Part shown: positions 60,784 to 64,000 of the stretch, one piece after another
Layout: every line of letters begins with the position of its first letter
Position numbering within the stretch: the first letter of the stretch is position 1
DNA from: Pseudomonas laurylsulfativorans
GTDB taxonomy: Bacteria > Pseudomonadota > Gammaproteobacteria > Pseudomonadales > Pseudomonadaceae
DNA length: 64,000 nucleotides
Direction: 5' to 3'
Assembly: GCF_002906155.1 (NCBI RefSeq)
Contig: NZ_MUJK01000003.1
Coordinates: forward strand, 620,001 to 684,000
The notes under the pieces: model-generated
The model's input: only the letters and a program-made list of their open reading frames with translations
The model's database searches: none
What the model was told of the DNA's origin: nothing
Program-made: the position numbers and the translations under genes

Positions 60784-60799
60784 AGAAAATCTCCAGGGC

Positions 60800-62017
60800 T
60801 CAGGGCAACGAGGATTCGACCAGTTCGATCCAGTGCCGGACAGGGGTACGTCCCGCGCCATCTAGGTGGGTCTGACAGCCAATGTTTGCGGTGACAATGA
60901 CTTCGGGATTTCCGCTTTCCAATGCGTTGAGTTTGTTGTCACGCAACTGCCGGGAAAGTTCGGGTTGGGTCAGTGAGTAGGTGCCCGCTGAGCCGCAGCA
61001 CAAGTGGCTGTCGGGAACGGTCGTAAGGTTGAATCCAAGGCGTCCCAGTAGTGCTTCAACCGCGCCACCGAGCTTTTGTGCGTGCTGCAAGGTGCATGGA
61101 CAATGGAATGCTAGGCGTTGAGCGCTTTTTATTCCGAGCTGCTCCAGTGGCTCGTCGCGCAACACCTCAACCAAGTCCTTGGCCAGTGAGCTAACTATTT
61201 TGGCCTTGTAGGCATACGCTGGATCGGTACTGAGAAGGTGGGCATATTCTTTGATGAACGCGCCGCATCCGCTTGCAGTTTGCACAATCGCCTCAGCACC
61301 ACTTTCAATGCTTGGCCACCAAGCATCAATATTTCGACGGGCACGATTGAGCCCGGATGCTTGTGCGTCTAAGTGATAGTCCACGGCTCCGCAGCAAACA
61401 GCCTGTTGGATTGAAGTGACGCTAATGCCTAGCTGATCAAGCACCCGGACGGCTGCGGCATTTGTGTTGGGCGAAAGGCTTGATTGAACACAACCTTCGA
61501 GGATTAGCATCTGTCTGTCATGAATAGCAGTCGGACGTTGTTTGGCTGGACTGGCGTTTCTAGGTAATTTTGTTTCTAAATTGCTCGGCAACAATGCTCG
61601 GAACATCTGACCGCTGCTAACAAGCCCTTTGAATAGACCAGGGTTGGGAGCAAGGGTGCGCAAACCCTTACGCAGTAGTCGCTGACTCAGGGGTCTCTGC
61701 ACTGCCGCATCAACTACTGCGCGGCCAATGTCCAGCAGGTTGTGGTAGTCGACCCCCGAAGGGCAGGTGGTTTCACAGTTCCGGCAAGATAAGCAGCGAT
61801 CCAGGTGTTGCTGGGTCTTTTGCGTGACATCGTTGCCTTCCAGTACCTGTTTGATCAAATAGATACGGCCCCGTGGCCCATCCAGTTCATCGCCGAGCAA
61901 CTGGTAGGTTGGGCAGGTGGCGTTACAAAAACCGCAGTGCACACAACTACGCAGGATGCGCTCAGCTTCAGCGGCGCGAGGTAGCAGGCTTGCGAATTCA
62001 CTCAGAGTGGTCTGCAT
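60800..62017 (-). CDS. glcF: Glycolate oxidase iron-sulfur subunit
   Basis: A 405-residue protein with two 4Fe-4S binding motifs at the N-terminus: C25-C28-C31-C35 (CVHCGFCNATCP) and C75-C78-C81-C85 (CLSCRNCETTCP). The C-terminal half has two CCG-type domains (EGCVQSSLSPNTNAAAVRVLDQLGI ... AVCCGAVDYH; FHCPCTLQHAQKLGGAVEALL ... HLCCGSAGTY). It passes electrons from GlcDE to the respiratory chain. GAGGAG precedes the ATG, which lies three bases past the glcE stop. Confidence 0.96.
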   Translation of the reverse strand: MQTTLSEFASLLPRAAEAERILRSCVHCGFCNATCPTYQLLGDELDGPRGRIYLIKQVLEGNDVTQKTQQHLDRCLSCRNCETTCPSGVDYHNLLDIGRAVVDAAVQRPLSQRLLRKGLRTLAPNPGLFKGLVSSGQMFRALLPSNLETKLPRNASPAKQRPTAIHDRQMLILEGCVQSSLSPNTNAAAVRVLDQLGISVTSIQQAVCCGAVDYHLDAQASGLNRARRNIDAWWPSIESGAEAIVQTASGCGAFIKEYAHLLSTDPAYAYKAKIVSSLAKDLVEVLRDEPLEQLGIKSAQRLAFHCPCTLQHAQKLGGAVEALLGRLGFNLTTVPDSHLCCGSAGTYSLTQPELSRQLRDNKLNALESGNPEVIVTANIGCQTHLDGAGRTPVRHWIELVESSLP

Positions 62018-62020
62018 GGA

Positions 62021-63085
62021 TCAAAGCTCCTCGTACAGGCGTCCGGGATTGAAGATGCCCTTTGGATCGAGTTGTTTCTTCAGGTTCCTGTGGACGCGCG
62101 ACAGGGCATTTGGTAACGGCTGGAATGGGCTCTCAGCCAAACCATGGCTGTAGCAGGTGACATGCCCGCCAACTTCATCGACCACCTGGCGAATGAATGA
62201 ATCTGGAGCATCGGATTTGAGCCAACGCTGGCTTCCGCCCCAATCGATCAGTTGCCTGCCGGGCAGTGATACCTTTGGTACGTTGTTAGGCAAAGATAGG
62301 CGCCAAAGCGGCTCATCCTGGCCGAAGAATTCCAGACGATGTTCGTTGAGATCAGCCCAGTAGGAAGCATCCAGCCGTTCGCCACCGAGGCGATCTTGGG
62401 CCGCCGCTACCGAACCTTCACCGCCTTCTAGGCGCAAATGAAGACGCTCACCGTCATGGCATGCAGCACTGATCGGCAACGGTTGCTGGCCCCATTCCGC
62501 CAGGCGGAGCAAGGCGCGGTCGATGTCCATCTCCAGGCTGATGCTCAGGGATCTGCGGGGTTTTGGCAGCACTTTGAGCGAGACTTCGGTAATCAGCCCT
62601 AGGCAGCCGTAACTGCCGGCCATCAGGCGCGACAGGTCGTAGCCAGCAACGTTCTTCATCACCTCGCCACCGAAGCGCAGGTGCTTGCCATAGCCGGTGA
62701 TCAACCGGGTTCCCAGGACGAAGTCACGTACTGATCCTGACCATGGGCGACGAGGCCCCGAAATGCCAGCGGCAATCATACCGCCGACAGTAGCGCCGTC
62801 TCCGAAACCGGGCGGCTCACAGGGCAGCATCTGTTGTGAGGCGTCAAGCACTTGCGCCAGCTCGGCCAACGGTGTGCCACAACGCACCGTGACCACCAGT
62901 TCGGTCGGATCGTAGCTGACGATGCCGCGGTGCGAGCGCGTATCGATTAATTCTCCTACTGTCGTGCGCCCAAGAAACGCTTTGCTGTTTGAGCCCTGGA
63001 TACGCAACGGCGTAGCGTTTTGCAGCGCCCGATTGACCTGTTCTAGTAGGGCGTCACTGTTATCAGTATCGTGTGCACTGCGCAT
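62021..63085 (-). CDS. glcE: Glycolate oxidase FAD-binding subunit
   Basis: A 354-residue FAD-binding (PCMH-type) protein. Motifs: LRIQGSNSKAFLGRTTVG, GIVSYDPTELVVTVRCGTPLAEL, PCEPPGFGDGATVGGMIAAGISGPRRPWSGSVRDFVLGTRLI, GGEVMKNVAGYDLSRLMAGSYGCLGLITEVSLKVLP. It forms the glycolate oxidase core with GlcD and GlcF. The ATG overlaps the glcD stop (TGATG), so translation is coupled. Confidence 0.95.
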   Translation of the reverse strand: MRSAHDTDNSDALLEQVNRALQNATPLRIQGSNSKAFLGRTTVGELIDTRSHRGIVSYDPTELVVTVRCGTPLAELAQVLDASQQMLPCEPPGFGDGATVGGMIAAGISGPRRPWSGSVRDFVLGTRLITGYGKHLRFGGEVMKNVAGYDLSRLMAGSYGCLGLITEVSLKVLPKPRRSLSISLEMDIDRALLRLAEWGQQPLPISAACHDGERLHLRLEGGEGSVAAAQDRLGGERLDASYWADLNEHRLEFFGQDEPLWRLSLPNNVPKVSLPGRQLIDWGGSQRWLKSDAPDSFIRQVVDEVGGHVTCYSHGLAESPFQPLPNALSRVHRNLKKQLDPKGIFNPGRLYEEL

Positions 63086-64000
63086 CAGAAACGCTCCAGT
63101 TCAGGGAAAGGCATCTGACCCATATGGACGTGCATGGCACCAAATTCGGCGCACCGGTGCAGCGTTGGAATGTTCTTGCCGGGATTGAGCAGACCACCAG
63201 GGTCGAAGGCCGCCTTGACCGCATGGAACAGAGTCAGTTCGTCGCTGTTGAACTGCGCGCACATCTGGTTGATCTTCTCGCGGCCGACACCATGTTCCCC
63301 GGTGATGCTGCCTCCGACCTTTACGCATAACTCAAGAATTTTTCCGCCCAATGCTTCGGCGCGATCCAGTTCGCCGGGTTGATTGGCATCAAATAGAATC
63401 AGCGGATGCATATTGCCGTCACCGGCGTGGAACACGTTGGCCACGCGCAGGTCGTACTCGGCCGACAGTTGCGCGATGGCCTGCAGCACGCCGGGTAGTT
63501 CGCGCCGCGGAATGGTGCCATCCATGCAGTAATAGTCCGGGGACAAGCGACCTACCGCGGGGAAGGCGTTCTTGCGCCCGGCCCAGAAACGCACGCGTTC
63601 GGCCTCATCCTTGGCTAGACGCACTTCAGTGGCACCGGCCATTACCAGCACCTGGCGTACACGGTCACAGTCGTCATGGACATCGGCTTCAACGCCGTCA
63701 AGCTCGCACAGCAGTATGGCTTCGGCCTCCACCGGGTAGCCGGCGTGAATGAAGTCTTCGGCTGCGCGAATGGCCAGGTTATCCATCATCTCCAGGCCAC
63801 CGGGGATGATGCCGGCGGCTATGATGTCGCCGACCGCGCGGCCGGCCTTTTCCACGGAGTCGAACGCTGCCAGCAGTACTTTGGCGGTCTGCGGTTTGGG
63901 CAGCAACTTGACTGTCACTTCGGTGATCACCCCGAGCATGCCTTCAGAGCCGGTGAAAAGGGCCAGCAGATCAAGGCCCGGCGAATCGAGTGCGTTGGAA
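63085..64000 (-). CDS. glcD: Glycolate oxidase subunit GlcD (C-terminal part)
   Basis: Partial; the 5' end lies beyond position 64000. About 304 C-terminal residues are visible, reading SNALDSPGLDLLALFTGSEGMLGVITEVTVKLLPKPQ ... NVFHAGDGNMHPLILFD ... GGSITGEHGVGREKINQMCAQFNSDEL ... FDPGGLLNPGKNIPTLHRC. This is the FAD-linked oxidase C-terminal domain with the HAGDGN and GEHGVG motifs of GlcD/D-lactate dehydrogenases. It oxidises glycolate to glyoxylate. It is upstream of glcE in the leftward operon. Confidence 0.95.
   Translation of the reverse strand, partial: SNALDSPGLDLLALFTGSEGMLGVITEVTVKLLPKPQTAKVLLAAFDSVEKAGRAVGDIIAAGIIPGGLEMMDNLAIRAAEDFIHAGYPVEAEAILLCELDGVEADVHDDCDRVRQVLVMAGATEVRLAKDEAERVRFWAGRKNAFPAVGRLSPDYYCMDGTIPRRELPGVLQAIAQLSAEYDLRVANVFHAGDGNMHPLILFDANQPGELDRAEALGGKILELCVKVGGSITGEHGVGREKINQMCAQFNSDELTLFHAVKAAFDPGGLLNPGKNIPTLHRCAEFGAMHVHMGQMPFPELERF

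Overview
The window looks like a piece of a Pseudomonas (sensu lato) chromosome. Pointers are an MvaT/H-NS-family silencer, a glcDEFGB glycolate operon, an etfBA pair with strongly biased codons, and leader motifs typical of Crc/Hfq control. All assignments rest on reading the sequence and recalling families; no database search was possible.

Region 1 (1-13.1 kb, genes mostly leftward) is the replication and maintenance module of a PFGI-1/clc-type integrative conjugative element (ICE). In transcription order it holds an unknown gene, alpA, parA, parB, a DUF2857 gene, STY4528-family, PFL_4669-family, DUF3158, ssb, an XRE regulator, topB, STY4534-family, a small zinc-ribbon-like gene, radC, and a badly decayed pseudogene. 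No integrase, tRNA or attachment site is visible.

Region 2 (13.1-15.1 kb) is a degenerate junction. It has a lone HipB-like regulator and the remains of an RND efflux pump gene carrying two stops and a frameshift.

Region 3 (15.2-55.8 kb) is a large steroid (bile-acid-like) degradation island. A leftward block, hsaE-hsaG-hsaF with hsaB nearby, gives the meta-cleavage lower pathway and a flavin reductase. A 13.7-kb leftward operon (34.8 to 21.1 kb) encodes 3-ketosteroid delta1-dehydrogenase, a paired acyl-CoA dehydrogenase, an SDR, an ADP-forming acyl-CoA synthetase, a MaoC pair, DUF35 plus thiolase-like aldolase, two enoyl-CoA hydratases, an MFS transporter, an SDR and ketosteroid isomerase. 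Together these would shorten the side chain and oxidise ring A. Divergent from it is a rightward set: DUF1302 barrel, DUF1329, YCF48-like and RND/MMPL proteins (a likely envelope transport unit), an SDR, an Old Yellow Enzyme homologue and a TeiR-like LuxR regulator. Then come hsaD, kshB, hsaC, hsaA, an unknown gene, kshA, a delta4-dehydrogenase-like flavoprotein and etfBA. These open rings A and B through the 9,10-seco route. Genes for ring C/D breakdown are not in the window.

Region 4 (55.8-64 kb) holds a low-GC remnant, mvaT, an internally deleted IS1182-family element sitting in the presumed mvaT terminator, and the leftward glcD(partial)-E-F-G-B operon, which carries glycolate to glyoxylate and on to malate.

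The main observations are: recurrent AANAANAA motifs in the leaders of the steroid genes, suggesting catabolite repression of the whole pathway; a split version of the actinobacterial ChsH2 protein; a four-gene envelope transport unit tied to steroid catabolism; paired operators in the ICE module; and a transposon derivative lodged in a terminator hairpin.
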